64,000 bases of DNA from Flavisolibacter ginsengisoli DSM 18119 (GCF_900129295.1 NZ_FQUU01000004.1:1-64000), one strand, 5' to 3'; shown: positions 25,912 to 35,674, counted from the first letter of the stretch. A program made the numbers and translations. The notes: generated by a model not told the origin, from the sequence alone.

Positions 25912-27702
25912 ATGAAGAACATCCGGAATTTTTGCATCATTGCACATATCGACCATGGTAAAAGCACTTTGGCTGACCGTTTATTACAGACAACCCATAC
26001 GATCAGTGACAGGGAAATGATGGACCAGGTTCTGGATGATATGGACCTTGAGAGAGAAAAGGGTATTACTATTAAAAGCCATGCTATCCAGATAAATCAT
26101 AAGCATAAGGGTGAAGAATATATTCTTAACCTTATTGATACGCCAGGACATGTGGATTTTAGTTACGAAGTGAGCCGTGCGCTGGCCGCCTGTGAAGGTG
26201 CATTGTTATTGGTAGATGCCACACAGGGGATACAGGCTCAAACTATCTCTAACCTTTACCTGGCTATAGATAATGACCTGGAGATCATCCCGGTTATCAA
26301 TAAGATTGATATGGATGGGGCAATGATAGAGGAAGTCAAGGATCAGATCATTGAACTCATTGGATGCAAACCAGAAGAAATTTTATTAGCAAGCGGAAGA
26401 ACAGGTATTGGTGTAGATGCTATCCTTGAAGCCATTATCGATCGGATTCCAGCTCCAAAAGGAAAAGAAGATGCTCCTTTGCAGGCATTAATATTTGACA
26501 GTGTTTTTAATAGCTTTCGGGGTATCATTGTTTATTTCAGGATCGTTAATGGAGTATTAAAGAAAGGAGATAAAGTAAAATTTGTTTCAACTAACCAGGA
26601 GTATGAAGCTGACGAAGTGGGTATTCTGAAATTAGGCCTCGAGGCAAGAAAAGAAGTAAAAACCGGCGATGTTGGTTATATCATTACAGGCATTAAAAAT
26701 GCAAAAGAGGTAAAAGTAGGAGATACGATTACCAATGCACTGAACCCAACACAGGAAATCATTAAAGGGTTCCAGGAAGTTAAACCCATGGTTTTCGCTG
26801 GCATTTTTCCTGTAAATACAGATGAATTTGAAGAGCTAAGGGATTGCATGGATAAACTGCAATTGAATGATGCTTCCCTGACATTTGAACTGGAAACCTC
26901 GCAGGCGCTGGGCTTTGGATTCCGTTGTGGCTTCCTGGGACTTCTACATATGGAGATTATCCAGGAAAGGCTGGAAAGGGAATTCAACCAAACCGTAATT
27001 ACTACAGTTCCGAACGTAAGTTTTATAGCCTATACTACAAAGGGAGAAAAGATTATCGTTAACAATCCTTCTGAGATGCCTGATGCGGTAAAAACAGATC
27101 GTATTGAAGAACCTTTCATCAAAGCTCAGATCATCACCAAACCGGAGTATATAGGGAATATCATGACCCTTTGTTTAAGCAAGCGTGGTATCCTGATCAA
27201 TCAAAGCTACCTCACACAAACAAGGGTAGAACTGGTGTTTGAAATGCCTTTAACCGAGATTGTATTTGATTTTTATGATAAATTGAAGAGCCAAACCCGT
27301 GGTTATGCCTCCTTCGATTACCATCCTATAGGGTACAGGGAAGCCGATATTGTAAAAATGGATATCCTTCTTAATAATGATAAGGTGGATGCCCTGAGCG
27401 CATTGATACACCGTGGTAAAGGACAGGAATTTGGTCGCAAATTATGCGAGAAATTGAAAGAATTAGTTCCCCGCCAGCAGTTCCAGATTGCCATCCAGGC
27501 TGCTATCGGCGCAAAGATCCTGGCTCGTGAAAACATTTCGGCTATGCGAAAAGATGTTACTGCCAAATGCTATGGTGGGGACATAAGCCGTAAAAGGAAA
27601 CTATTAGAAAAGCAGAAAGAGGGTAAAAAGCGCATGCGCCAGATCGGCAATGTGGAAGTACCTCAGGAAGCATTTCTTGCAGTATTGAAACTGGATGAAT
27701 AA
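25912..27702 (+). CDS. lepA: Elongation factor 4 (LepA), GTPase
   Basis: A 596-aa translational GTPase that binds the ribosome and is thought to back-translocate or remodel stalled or misassembled ribosomes. The G domain shows G1 [10 protein letters not shown]2 [11 protein letters not shown]3 DTPGHVDF and G4 NKIDMD. Domain II, the EF-G-like domains ([22 protein letters not shown]) and the LepA-specific C-terminal domain ([25 protein letters not shown]) follow. Length is standard. It is a single-gene unit ended by a terminator shared with the converging gene. Confidence 0.98.
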   Translation: MKNIRNFCIIAHIDHGKSTLADRLLQTTHTISDREMMDQVLDDMDLEREKGITIKSHAIQINHKHKGEEYILNLIDTPGHVDFSYEVSRALAACEGALLLVDATQGIQAQTISNLYLAIDNDLEIIPVINKIDMDGAMIEEVKDQIIELIGCKPEEILLASGRTGIGVDAILEAIIDRIPAPKGKEDAPLQALIFDSVFNSFRGIIVYFRIVNGVLKKGDKVKFVSTNQEYEADEVGILKLGLEARKEVKTGDVGYIITGIKNAKEVKVGDTITNALNPTQEIIKGFQEVKPMVFAGIFPVNTDEFEELRDCMDKLQLNDASLTFELETSQALGFGFRCGFLGLLHMEIIQERLEREFNQTVITTVPNVSFIAYTTKGEKIIVNNPSEMPDAVKTDRIEEPFIKAQIITKPEYIGNIMTLCLSKRGILINQSYLTQTRVELVFEMPLTEIVFDFYDKLKSQTRGYASFDYHPIGYREADIVKMDILLNNDKVDALSALIHRGKGQEFGRKLCEKLKELVPRQQFQIAIQAAIGAKILARENISAMRKDVTAKCYGGDISRKRKLLEKQKEGKKRMRQIGNVEVPQEAFLAVLKLDE

Positions 27703-27727
27703 AAAATACCTTTAGATTAAATTATTG

Positions 27728-27756
27728 AAGCCTTGTAATCCTACAGGGCTTTTTTA
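27728..27756. terminator. Bidirectional terminator after lepA
   Basis: AGCCTTGTA and TACAGGGCT pair with one G-T wobble around ATCC, followed by TTTTTT. The stop of the converging minus-strand gene lies at 27754-27756 inside the T tract. Confidence 0.85.
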
Positions 27757-28728
27757 TTCTTTACCTTTCTTTACCTTGGTTTTATTCTGGTCCGTTCGCT
27801 CCTGCAATTTCTTCTCATCGTTGTTCCCATTGGCATCACGAATAGGATCAGGCATTGGGAATTCACCATCCTTTAATTTCTGGTCAAATACTTTATCTAC
27901 ATGCTGCCATTTTCCATTAACCCATTTAAAACCCTCATAATCTCCATCAGGGATCAATGTCCATGGATTATCCGGTTCTTCTGATTCTGAAACTAAATGG
28001 TCTACGAGAATCATTTGTAATTCAGGATCATAATTTAAAGTTGTGGATGCATCTTTTTTATACTCAATGCTGTACCGGTACCTGGGATCTCTTTTAACAC
28101 TGTCTTTATCAAAAGTAAAATAGGCCCCCCCGAAAACTGGCATATTCTTATTATCAAAAGTCATTACCTCAATCCATTTCTTATTGCTTCGAATACTATT
28201 CTCATCATAACCAAATAAGGTGTAATAATTCTTGCCGTTATATTTTGTTTCCACAATATTGTAATACACTGCCCCGATCCATGTATCCTTATTCCGTATG
28301 GAATCCATAGCGTTATCCGCAAATTCAGAATAATCTCTCAACGGCACAAGCCTTAAGTTTCCATTCGGTGTATTATATTGAATTGCTCCTCTTTGCCTTA
28401 CATACATTCCATCATAATCAAGCTGCCAGGTAAATATTCTGAAGGTACTGTCAGGTGCGTATAATTTTGAAACACCTTGTAAAGAATCGAAAGGATAATA
28501 AAATGAATTTTTAACCTGCAGGCTGCGAACAAGTGTGCGGATAAATAAACTATCACTACGCATCCTTCCAGCAGTAAGACTATCAAGAAAAAGGTCTTTC
28601 ATCAGGTGCTTTAAAGAATCTTCCTTTTTCTGAAGCACTTTAACATCACTCAGATTAATATGCTGAACCTGGGAAAAGCTGGTTACCGTATAAAGTATAA
28701 ATGTTAAAATCAGAACTGGCTTTTTCAC
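27754..28728 (-). CDS. Exported protein of unknown function
   Basis: The frame is open from a TTG at 28773, but GTG 28728 gives a tidy signal peptide at once (VKKPVLILTFILYTVTSFSQ), so a 324-aa product is preferred. The mature part starts with a charged helical stretch. A mixed domain follows with many aromatic residues (FRIFTWQLDYDGMYVRQRGAIQYN, YKKDASTTLNYDPELQMILVDHLV). The C-terminal tail is charged and low in complexity. Not assigned to a family. It is the last gene of the heptose and glycosyltransferase run, 59 bases after hddC-gmhB, so a link to envelope assembly is possible but unproven. Confidence 0.7.
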   Translation of the reverse strand: MKKPVLILTFILYTVTSFSQVQHINLSDVKVLQKKEDSLKHLMKDLFLDSLTAGRMRSDSLFIRTLVRSLQVKNSFYYPFDSLQGVSKLYAPDSTFRIFTWQLDYDGMYVRQRGAIQYNTPNGNLRLVPLRDYSEFADNAMDSIRNKDTWIGAVYYNIVETKYNGKNYYTLFGYDENSIRSNKKWIEVMTFDNKNMPVFGGAYFTFDKDSVKRDPRYRYSIEYKKDASTTLNYDPELQMILVDHLVSESEEPDNPWTLIPDGDYEGFKWVNGKWQHVDKVFDQKLKDGEFPMPDPIRDANGNNDEKKLQERTDQNKTKVKKGKE

Positions 28729-28787
28729 AATAGTGGATGCTTTATTATTGCTAAGAACGACAAAAAAAATCAAATATTATCCTAAGA

Positions 28788-30029
28788 TTACAAGGCTTCT
28801 GCAAAAGCAAACAGGCTGGGAAAAATATAGTCTAAATCCCGATGAGGGAAAGGTTGGTCTGGATTGGTAGTGGTAACAAATACTGTATAAGCCCCCGCAG
28901 CTCTGCCAAAGCGCATATCGCTTGGTTTGTTCCCTACCATTATCGTTTTCTCAAGGTCTATGTCCGGAAACTCTTTAATGGCCTGCAAAGCCATACCAGG
29001 ATTGGGCTTACGGTTAAAACATTTATCATCCTTATCAATGCAATAATATATTTTGTCAATTTTGCCACCCACAATTTCCACTTCACGTTGCATTTCCAAA
29101 TGAATGCTTTGCAGGTCTGCTTCAGTCATTATTTCTTTACCTACTCCACGTTGGTTGCTGATAACAATGATCCTTCCAAAACGGTCACTTAACTTTTTAA
29201 ATATATCCAATACACCTTTACTGAATATAAATTCACCCCAGTGTTTTACATATTCTCCAAGAATTTCTTCGTTGATCACACCATCGCGGTCAAGGAATAG
29301 TGTCCAGTCTTTATCGATAACAGAAAGATCAGGTATGGCTTTTTGAAGATCTGCTTGCGCCCTTTTAAAATCTTCAGGTATGCCTATGTCAATGAAATAT
29401 CCATCCTGTACATTGGAATAAAAAGGATCCTGTTTATGATACTTTTCCAGGTAATCTTTTTCAAATGAGAAAACAGTATCGAAATTGTGTTCAAGAAATT
29501 TCTCTTTGTCTAGGATATATAAACCTCCATTTATTAATCCTTCTGTATAAAATTTCTTTTCCTTGAATGAAATGATCCTGCCATCACTATCTGTCATTAC
29601 TACACCATAACGGTCGAAATTCAACATTGGTTTCAATGAAAGAGTACATGTTGATTGGTGTTCATGATGTACTTTCAATAAAGATTCCAGGTCTACTTTA
29701 AATAAAGTATCACCGTTTGCAATAACTATATCTGTTTCTTTAGTTTTCTGCAATGCCAACCTGATAGCACCACCAGTTCCAAGGGGTTCTTCTTCTATTA
29801 CAATTGTGTATTGCAGGGTAGAATAATCGGAAAGCAAGTAGTTTTCAATAACGCCCCATTTATAACCCAGGGAAAACACAAAGCGTTCCACGCCCTGCAT
29901 GCGGAGATAATCAATAACATAAGAAATAAATGGCTTTCCGGCAACAGGTGCCATGCATTTTGGAAGGTCGGGTACGGCTTCCCGCAACCTTGTTCCTAAT
30001 CCACCTGCTAATATGATTGCTTCTTTCAT
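28788..30029 (-). CDS. hddC-gmhB: Fused heptose-1-phosphate guanylyltransferase / heptose-bisphosphate phosphatase
   Basis: A 413-aa fusion. Residues ~1-235 are a nucleotidyltransferase of the HddC type: AGGLGTRLREAVPDLPKCM, then VIANGDTLF and INGGLYIL. Residues ~240-413 are a HAD-IIIA phosphatase of the GmhB type: motif I FLDRDGVINEE, motif II VISNQRGVGKE, NRKPNPGM and VGNKPSDMRFGRAAGAYTVFV. Together they would dephosphorylate heptose-1,7-bisphosphate and add GMP to give GDP-D-glycero-D-manno-heptose. The Cys/His zinc loop of E. coli GmhB is reduced to CIDKDDKCFN, and motif IV has Asn where Asp is usual. Neighbouring gmhA and hddA complete the pathway. Confidence 0.9.
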   Translation of the reverse strand: MKEAIILAGGLGTRLREAVPDLPKCMAPVAGKPFISYVIDYLRMQGVERFVFSLGYKWGVIENYLLSDYSTLQYTIVIEEEPLGTGGAIRLALQKTKETDIVIANGDTLFKVDLESLLKVHHEHQSTCTLSLKPMLNFDRYGVVMTDSDGRIISFKEKKFYTEGLINGGLYILDKEKFLEHNFDTVFSFEKDYLEKYHKQDPFYSNVQDGYFIDIGIPEDFKRAQADLQKAIPDLSVIDKDWTLFLDRDGVINEEILGEYVKHWGEFIFSKGVLDIFKKLSDRFGRIIVISNQRGVGKEIMTEADLQSIHLEMQREVEIVGGKIDKIYYCIDKDDKCFNRKPNPGMALQAIKEFPDIDLEKTIMVGNKPSDMRFGRAAGAYTVFVTTTNPDQPFPHRDLDYIFPSLFAFAEAL

Positions 30030-30061
30030 CTACAATGACGCTACAATATTGAATTAATAAA

Positions 30062-30634
30062 TCAGGAGAAATAATTTTCTTCTACAAGCTGGCAAACAAT
30101 ATGTCCAAGAAGTATATGACTTTCCTGTATCCTTGGTGTATCAGTAGAAGGTATGTTTATGAGATAATCTGATATTTCCTTCATGACACCACCTGTCATT
30201 CCTGTAAAGCCAATGGTGACAATGCCTTTTTCCCTGGCTACCTCAAATGCCCTGACAATATTGGCAGAGTTACCTGAAGTGGATAATCCTACCAGGATGT
30301 CACCCTTATTACCAATACCTTCCATAAGACGTGCATACACTACTTCAAAGCTATAGTCATTGGCTACAGCTGTAAGATAGGATGTGTTGCAATGCAATGC
30401 TTCAGCAGGTAATGCCCTGCGGTCGGTATAAAATCTTCCTGAAAATTCTGCAGCAAGGTGTTGGGCATCTGCTGCACTGCCTCCATTGCCACAGAAATAA
30501 ATGCGTCCACCGTTTTTTAAAGAATTAACAATGGTTTCTGACACCTTAACGATTGTTTGCAGCAATGCTTCGCTTTCCAATACCTGCTGCTTTACGTTGA
30601 TAGATGCCTGTATGATGTTTTTTATTTTTTCCAT
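30062..30634 (-). CDS. gmhA: D-sedoheptulose-7-phosphate isomerase
   Basis: A 190-aa SIS-fold enzyme converting sedoheptulose-7-phosphate to D-glycero-D-manno-heptose-7-phosphate, the first committed step of heptose synthesis. Visible family motifs: YFCGNGGSAADAQHLAAEFSGRF (~45), LHCNTSYLTAVANDY and GLSTSGNSANIVRAFEVARE. Length is normal. It lies 12 bases downstream of hddA and 32 upstream of hddC-gmhB, within one operon. A homologous DnaA-initiator-associating DiaA protein shares this fold, but the context decides for GmhA. Confidence 0.95.
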   Translation of the reverse strand: MEKIKNIIQASINVKQQVLESEALLQTIVKVSETIVNSLKNGGRIYFCGNGGSAADAQHLAAEFSGRFYTDRRALPAEALHCNTSYLTAVANDYSFEVVYARLMEGIGNKGDILVGLSTSGNSANIVRAFEVAREKGIVTIGFTGMTGGVMKEISDYLINIPSTDTPRIQESHILLGHIVCQLVEENYFS

Positions 30635-30646
30635 TTTCTTCGATTA

Positions 30647-31669
30647 TTAAATAGTCCAGGATTTTAAACCATGCTCAGTAAATGCGTAATTGCGGTGTAC
30701 ACCACCAAATTTTTGAAGACTCTTAATTACCTGGTACTTAGTTGTGCCAGGGCAATAAAATATCATGAATCCACCACCACCTGCACCTGATATTTTGCCT
30801 CCGGTTGCTCCTGCTTCCCTGGCTGTTTGATAGATCTCTTCCATCAGGGGATTAGATATGCCTTCTGCCATCTGGATCTTTTGTTGATATCCATAATCCA
30901 GTATTTCGCCAAATTCATGGAGCCTGCCTTTTAAAAGGGCTTCCTTCATCATCTGGGATTGTTGCTTTAGCTGGTGCATGGCTTCAATGGAAGCATCTTT
31001 TTTAGCCACCACATTTTTTGATTGCTGTTCAATGATACGTGCAGATTCCCTGCTTGTGGAAGTATAATATAATACAAGGTTGTTTTCCAATTCAAAAAGA
31101 TACTGCTGTTTGATGCGGAGAGGATTTACGATCACCTTATCGTCTTCATAGAATTCCATGAAGTTCACCCCGCCAAAAGTTGCAGCATACTGATCCTGTT
31201 TTCCTCCGGCCAGGTTCAAATATTTTCTTTCGATCTGGTAGGCATAATGGGCAATATCATATTCACCTAAAGGAAGCCGTAACATTTCTACAAATGCACC
31301 GATAATGGCTACGACAAGGGTAGAGGAGGTTCCTAATCCTGACCCGGCAGGCGCATCAACGAAGGTGGATAATTTGAATCCCTTGCAGTTCAGTTCATAA
31401 TCTTTTTGAATGGCATTATATACGCCTTTTAACAATATCAGCCTGCCATCCAGGGGCAATTCCTTTTCCAGTTCATATTCCTCCTTTTCATTTCGGTCAA
31501 ATGCTTCCAGGACAATCTTTGGTTCATCAAGCAATTCTATCGTGGCCTGGGCATATAAGGAAATAGTTGCATTGAGAATGGCACCTCCATACAGGTCGCT
31601 ATAGGGGCTCACATCTGTACCACCGCCTGCCAATCCAATACGTAAAGGAGCTTTACTTCTATAGATCAT
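30647..31669 (-). CDS. hddA: D-glycero-D-manno-heptose-7-phosphate kinase
   Basis: A 340-aa GHMP-family kinase that phosphorylates heptose-7-phosphate at C1. The N-terminus MIYRSKAPLRIGLAGGGTD is the canonical start, so ATG 31669 is preferred over the upstream frame opening at 31693. The ATP loop PAGSGLGTSSTLVVA (~115) and the C-terminal GGKISGAGGGGFMIFY are both intact. Substrate assignment rests on the GmhA and HddC-GmhB neighbours; related kinases act on fucose. Confidence 0.92.
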   Translation of the reverse strand: MIYRSKAPLRIGLAGGGTDVSPYSDLYGGAILNATISLYAQATIELLDEPKIVLEAFDRNEKEEYELEKELPLDGRLILLKGVYNAIQKDYELNCKGFKLSTFVDAPAGSGLGTSSTLVVAIIGAFVEMLRLPLGEYDIAHYAYQIERKYLNLAGGKQDQYAATFGGVNFMEFYEDDKVIVNPLRIKQQYLFELENNLVLYYTSTSRESARIIEQQSKNVVAKKDASIEAMHQLKQQSQMMKEALLKGRLHEFGEILDYGYQQKIQMAEGISNPLMEEIYQTAREAGATGGKISGAGGGGFMIFYCPGTTKYQVIKSLQKFGGVHRNYAFTEHGLKSWTI

Positions 31670-31715
31670 GATATTTCTGCTTGAACAGTACAACCGGAAG
31701 ATAATTGGAGAAAGC

Positions 31716-32846
31716 TTATAAGCTTTTCGCCAAAGAAATGATCGCTTTAGTTAAATGACTCCAGGAGTACTTTTGCTTTTCACTGCGAAGATGCGGAATA
31801 AAATAATTATCCCCTAATTGATAAAACCGGGTAATGGCATGTGCAATAGATGTGGGATCAGGGTTACAAACCAATCCCGCTTTTTCGTGTGGCACCAGTG
31901 AGGGGAGACCGCCAACATTTGTAACGATCATCGGCTTTTCAAAATGATAGGCGAGGGGGGTTACTCCGCTTTGCGTGGCATTGCGGTAAGGTTGAACAAC
32001 GCAATCAGCAGCACAGAGATAGAATTTTACTTCGCTGTCAGGAATAAAATTCGTTTTTAAGATCACCTGGTCTTGCAGGTTGTATTCGCTGACCAGGTCC
32101 AAATATTGTTTGGCGTCCTCATAAAACTCACCGGCTACCATCAGTTTGATTTCCTGTTGCCGGATCTCTTTATCTGCCATTGCTTTTAATAGAAGATCTA
32201 ATCCTTTATACTGCCTGATAAAACCAAAGAATAAAATGATCTTGCCACCAGGCGAAAGGCCCAGTTGTTTCCGGGCTTCATCTTTTGACATGATGTCTCC
32301 AAAATTATCGTAGAGCGGATGTTGAATAAGTTGTACAGGTTTATTTGTCTCAAATTCAAACAAATCTTTCCGCACTTTCTCACTCATCGTAACAAAGCCA
32401 TCGCAGGATTGTAAAAAATACCTGGTAAATATTTTATCTCCAGGTCTTTTTTCATGTGGCTTCACATTATCAGCGATACATATAATGCGAGTGTACCGGT
32501 TTTTTTTAACCAATCTTAAAATGGTTGCCAGGGCCGGACCCATAAATGGAAGCCAGAAACGCACAACAATGATTTCTGGTCTTTCTCGGCGAAGCTTTCG
32601 TCCAACCAATACCCAATTCAAGGGGTTGATGGAATTTATAATGGAAAGGATCTTTATATTCTGAGGTGCAGGATCAGAAGAATACTGGGTGGTCCCTGGA
32701 AAAAGAAACGAAGGATACTGCAATGAAAAAGAAACAATGGAGCAATCATTTCCGTCCTTATTGAACTCATCTGCCAGGCGCTGGTTAAATGTAGCCAGGC
32801 CTCCTCGCAGTGGGTGGGCAGGACCTATGATGATAATCCGCTGCAT
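31716..32846 (-). CDS. Glycosyltransferase, GT4-like
   Basis: A 376-aa GT-B fold glycosyltransferase. N-terminal GPAHPLRGGLATFNQRLADEF is the acceptor-side domain. The C-terminal donor domain has KIILFFGFIRQYKGLDLLL, the loop DSEVKFYLCAADCVVQPYRNATQSGVTPLA (E-x7-E-like region) and PMIVTNVGGLPSLV. It probably transfers a sugar during lipopolysaccharide or exopolysaccharide assembly; donor and acceptor are unknown. The start codon overlaps the stop of the GT2 gene by one base (TAATG), so translation is coupled. Confidence 0.9.
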   Translation of the reverse strand: MQRIIIIGPAHPLRGGLATFNQRLADEFNKDGNDCSIVSFSLQYPSFLFPGTTQYSSDPAPQNIKILSIINSINPLNWVLVGRKLRRERPEIIVVRFWLPFMGPALATILRLVKKNRYTRIICIADNVKPHEKRPGDKIFTRYFLQSCDGFVTMSEKVRKDLFEFETNKPVQLIQHPLYDNFGDIMSKDEARKQLGLSPGGKIILFFGFIRQYKGLDLLLKAMADKEIRQQEIKLMVAGEFYEDAKQYLDLVSEYNLQDQVILKTNFIPDSEVKFYLCAADCVVQPYRNATQSGVTPLAYHFEKPMIVTNVGGLPSLVPHEKAGLVCNPDPTSIAHAITRFYQLGDNYFIPHLRSEKQKYSWSHLTKAIISLAKSL

Positions 32847-33787
32847 TACAAACCTATTTTATCTTCAATGAGATAGGTGTTCCTGCCGGGCGCATTGCGG
32901 GCAATAAGCTCTGATATAAATCCTGCCAGGAACAGCTGCATACCAATGATCAGGGAGGTAAGTGCTAGGTAAAAACCAGGCCTGTTAGTAAGCGCTACCG
33001 ATGTGTCCACAAACTTAGCTATGATGAGGTACAATGTGATACCTAGTCCTAACATGAAAAATAAAGTGCCCCACAAACCAAAAAAGTGCATAGGTCTTTT
33101 AGAGAACTTACCAACGAAAGTAATGGATAATAGGTCCAGGAAACCATTTACAAAACGCTCCCAGCCAAATTTCGTAACACCATATTTCCTGGGCCGGTGC
33201 TCAACCACTTTTTCACCGATCTTCTTAAAACCTGACCACTTAGCCAGTACAGGAATGTACCTGTGCATCTCGCCATAAACTTCTATACTCTTCACTACTT
33301 TCTTCCTATAGGCTTTCAGCCCGCAATTGAAATCATGCAGTTTTATATGTGAAACCCTGCTGGTAACTGAATTAAAAAATTTGGAAGGAATATTCTTAGT
33401 CAGCGTATTATCAAAACGAACTTTCTTCCAGCCGCTAACCATATCATAACCATCTGTTACGATCATTTTTCGCAGCTCCGGTATCTCATCAGGACTATCC
33501 TGCAGATCAGCATCCATAGTGATCACCACCTCGCCATGCGCAGCTTTAAACCCTTCATTCAATGCGGCAGATTTGCCATAGTTGCGCTGAAATTTTATAC
33601 CCTTTATATTATTATCGGTTATACGCAATTTTTCTATAACATCCCAGGAATTGTCTGTACTACCATCATCCACCATTATGATCTCGTAGGTATACCGGTT
33701 CTCGACGCAAACACGACGGATCCACTCAGCCAATTCTGGTAGCGATTCTTCTTCGTTCTTTAAAGGAATTATGATCGAAAGATCCAT
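32846..33787 (-). CDS. Membrane glycosyltransferase, GT2 (dolichyl-phosphate-mannose synthase-like)
   Basis: A 313-aa protein. The GT-A domain begins LSIIIPLKNEEESLPELAEW and contains VDDGSTDNSW and TMDADLQDSPDEI (DxD motif). Two hydrophobic helices close it (~235-260 FGLWGTLFFMLGLGITLYLIIA and ~270-300). This architecture is that of polyprenyl-phosphate sugar synthases that load a sugar on a lipid carrier at the inner membrane. It overlaps the upstream DUF4199 gene by one base (TAATG) and the downstream GT4 gene likewise, an unbroken coupled operon. Confidence 0.92.
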   Translation of the reverse strand: MDLSIIIPLKNEEESLPELAEWIRRVCVENRYTYEIIMVDDGSTDNSWDVIEKLRITDNNIKGIKFQRNYGKSAALNEGFKAAHGEVVITMDADLQDSPDEIPELRKMIVTDGYDMVSGWKKVRFDNTLTKNIPSKFFNSVTSRVSHIKLHDFNCGLKAYRKKVVKSIEVYGEMHRYIPVLAKWSGFKKIGEKVVEHRPRKYGVTKFGWERFVNGFLDLLSITFVGKFSKRPMHFFGLWGTLFFMLGLGITLYLIIAKFVDTSVALTNRPGFYLALTSLIIGMQLFLAGFISELIARNAPGRNTYLIEDKIGL

Positions 33788-34308
33788 TATACAGCAGGTT
33801 GGTCAAAAGGATTATGAGGTTGTTTTTTTGTAATGGCTGCTCCTAATAAAGATCCGATAGCGCCCACAATTACAAAAACCAATAGTGATCCACCCACTAC
33901 GCCAACCCAGAAGAATTTCCTGGCAATCTCCATTCCTTTATCGATCTGTTCGTCAGTAACATTGGGACTTTGTTCCATTTGCTGGCGTGCCATTTCCAAA
34001 GATTTTTCTTTGATATCTGGAAATAGCAAAAAGAAAATAATAATGAAAACAATATAAAGAGAGGTGAATACTGCCGTGGATTTGAATCCAAAAGCAAACA
34101 GGTCGCCAAAACTTTTGGTGTAATTGTTTGCCTTACCAAACTGGTTAACAAAAAACATGAGCCCACCAATAATGAGCAGGTATTGCAGAAATCCCAGACT
34201 TTTTTGCTGTGTCAATCCGAGGAAATTGGTAATGATTGCAAAAACAATTACCAGGCCTGCAATGACCAATCCTGCAGTAATATGGGTGATAGGCTTCCTT
34301 TCTTCCAT
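33787..34308 (-). CDS. DUF4199 family membrane protein
   Basis: A 173-aa integral membrane protein with four predicted helices: ITAGLVIAGLVIVFAIITNFL, FLQYLLIIGGLMFFVNQF, TAVFTSLYIVFIIIFFLLFP and FFWVGVVGGSLLVFVIVGAIGSLLGA. The charged helical stretch between the last two (KSLEMARQQMEQSPNVTDEQ) matches the DUF4199 pattern found in Bacteroidota next to glycosyltransferases and dihydroorotase. Function unknown. It lies 6 bases after the dihydroorotase-like gene. Confidence 0.85.
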   Translation of the reverse strand: MEERKPITHITAGLVIAGLVIVFAIITNFLGLTQQKSLGFLQYLLIIGGLMFFVNQFGKANNYTKSFGDLFAFGFKSTAVFTSLYIVFIIIFFLLFPDIKEKSLEMARQQMEQSPNVTDEQIDKGMEIARKFFWVGVVGGSLLVFVIVGAIGSLLGAAITKKQPHNPFDQPAV

Positions 34309-34314
34309 GATTTA

Positions 34315-35574
34315 TTAATATTCGTTCAAAAATAGCTTGTCTTTGTTAATAATGCCTATAGCCTTCCCGGTAAGTTCTTTTCCAACGAAAGGACTGTTTT
34401 TAGATTTAGTTTCAAGCTTTTTGACTATCCATTTTTGTTCCGGCAGAAATAAGGTAAAACTGGCAATGGCATTAATATCAATTGAATTCATTTCCAGGTC
34501 GAAGATCCTCCGGGGATTACTGCTTAATAGCATTACTAATTTCTCCAGGGATAACTCCGGCATGCAGGAATGGATAGCAGCAAAACATGTTTCTAGTCCG
34601 GTCATCCCATAATCTGCATATTCAAATTCCAGGAGCTTGTGATCTCTATCCTGGGGTAGGTGATGAGTGGCAATACAATCAACGCTACCATCTTGTAATC
34701 CTTCTCTGACTGCTTCCATATCAGCCCTGGTGCGCAAAGGAGGATTGACCTTTAAATTGGTATCATACTGTGCCATGTCCTCATCACAAAAGCAAATATG
34801 ATAGGGTGTAACAGAACAGGTAACCGCAATACCTTCTTTTTTGGCTGCCCTGATCAGATCAATGGACTTGAGGGTGCTTATTCCAGTCAGGTGAATCTTT
34901 GAATTGGTATACTTAGCCAGCTCTATATCTCTCTGCACCATCAATTCCTCCGCAATGGCAGGCTTTCCCGGAAGACCAAGGCGGGTGGATTCAATGCCTT
35001 CATTCATTAATCCAGTAGCACTGATGGCTTTATCATCCGGAACCTGGATAACCGTTTTATCTATTGCTTTCAGGTATTGTAAAGCTTTTAATAAAATTCC
35101 GGAGGACTGGATAGTATTTGTACCATCGCTGAAAGCTACGGCACCGCTTTCATGCATATCATACATTTCAGCAAGTTCTTTACCCTCTGCGTTTTTTGTG
35201 ATGGCACCTATGGGATGAATAGTAACAGGCAATGACTTACCTTTCTGAACGATGTATTCAATACCTGATTTATTATGTAAAACAGGTGAAGTATTAGGAA
35301 GCACCATTACATCGGTATATCCACCTGCTGCAGCTGCCTGTGCACCAGACTCCAGGGTTTCCTTGTATTCCAGGCCCGGGTCACAAAAATTAGCATATAC
35401 GTCCACCCAGCCTGTAGATACATGTAAACCTTCAATATGAATTTCTTTTGAAGCCGGGGAATCAATTGTACCTATCTGTCCAATCTTTCCATTTTGAATA
35501 AGAATGTCAATTTGTTGCTGATGAAAAGGCGAGGAGGGATCAATTATGCGTACTTGCCTTAATAGAATATCCAT
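34315..35574 (-). CDS. Dihydroorotase-like protein lacking key catalytic residues
   Basis: A 419-aa amidohydrolase with full dihydroorotase architecture: VLPNTSPVLHNKSG, HPIGAITKNAEGKELAEM, SGAVAFSDG, LRTRADMEAVREGL and GLETCFAAI. However the signature HxH of active enzymes (usually D-x-H-x-H-x-R-x-PG) reads VDVYANFCDPG, the PHHL motif reads PYHI, and the catalytic Asp of the DHAPH-like motif reads THHLPQD. A degenerate dihydroorotase of this kind acts elsewhere as a non-catalytic partner of aspartate carbamoyltransferase (family knowledge). It is likely not a hydrolase; a pyrimidine-assembly or structural role is inference. It heads the envelope operon. Confidence 0.88.
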   Translation of the reverse strand: MDILLRQVRIIDPSSPFHQQQIDILIQNGKIGQIGTIDSPASKEIHIEGLHVSTGWVDVYANFCDPGLEYKETLESGAQAAAAGGYTDVMVLPNTSPVLHNKSGIEYIVQKGKSLPVTIHPIGAITKNAEGKELAEMYDMHESGAVAFSDGTNTIQSSGILLKALQYLKAIDKTVIQVPDDKAISATGLMNEGIESTRLGLPGKPAIAEELMVQRDIELAKYTNSKIHLTGISTLKSIDLIRAAKKEGIAVTCSVTPYHICFCDEDMAQYDTNLKVNPPLRTRADMEAVREGLQDGSVDCIATHHLPQDRDHKLLEFEYADYGMTGLETCFAAIHSCMPELSLEKLVMLLSSNPRRIFDLEMNSIDINAIASFTLFLPEQKWIVKKLETKSKNSPFVGKELTGKAIGIINKDKLFLNEY

Positions 35575-35674
35575 TAAGGAGCGAAGATAATGGATTGAAT
35601 GAAAATTCTATAAAATATGGTGTTTTCCCTAGAGGAGAAAGTCCCAAGCATATACCCGGTAGTATTTATAATGA

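Noticed and set aside
28788-30029. Frameshift or chimera in the guanylyltransferase-phosphatase gene
   Set aside because: The two domains are joined in one clean frame with normal lengths, and the same fusion is familiar in Bacteroidota, so it is a true fusion.
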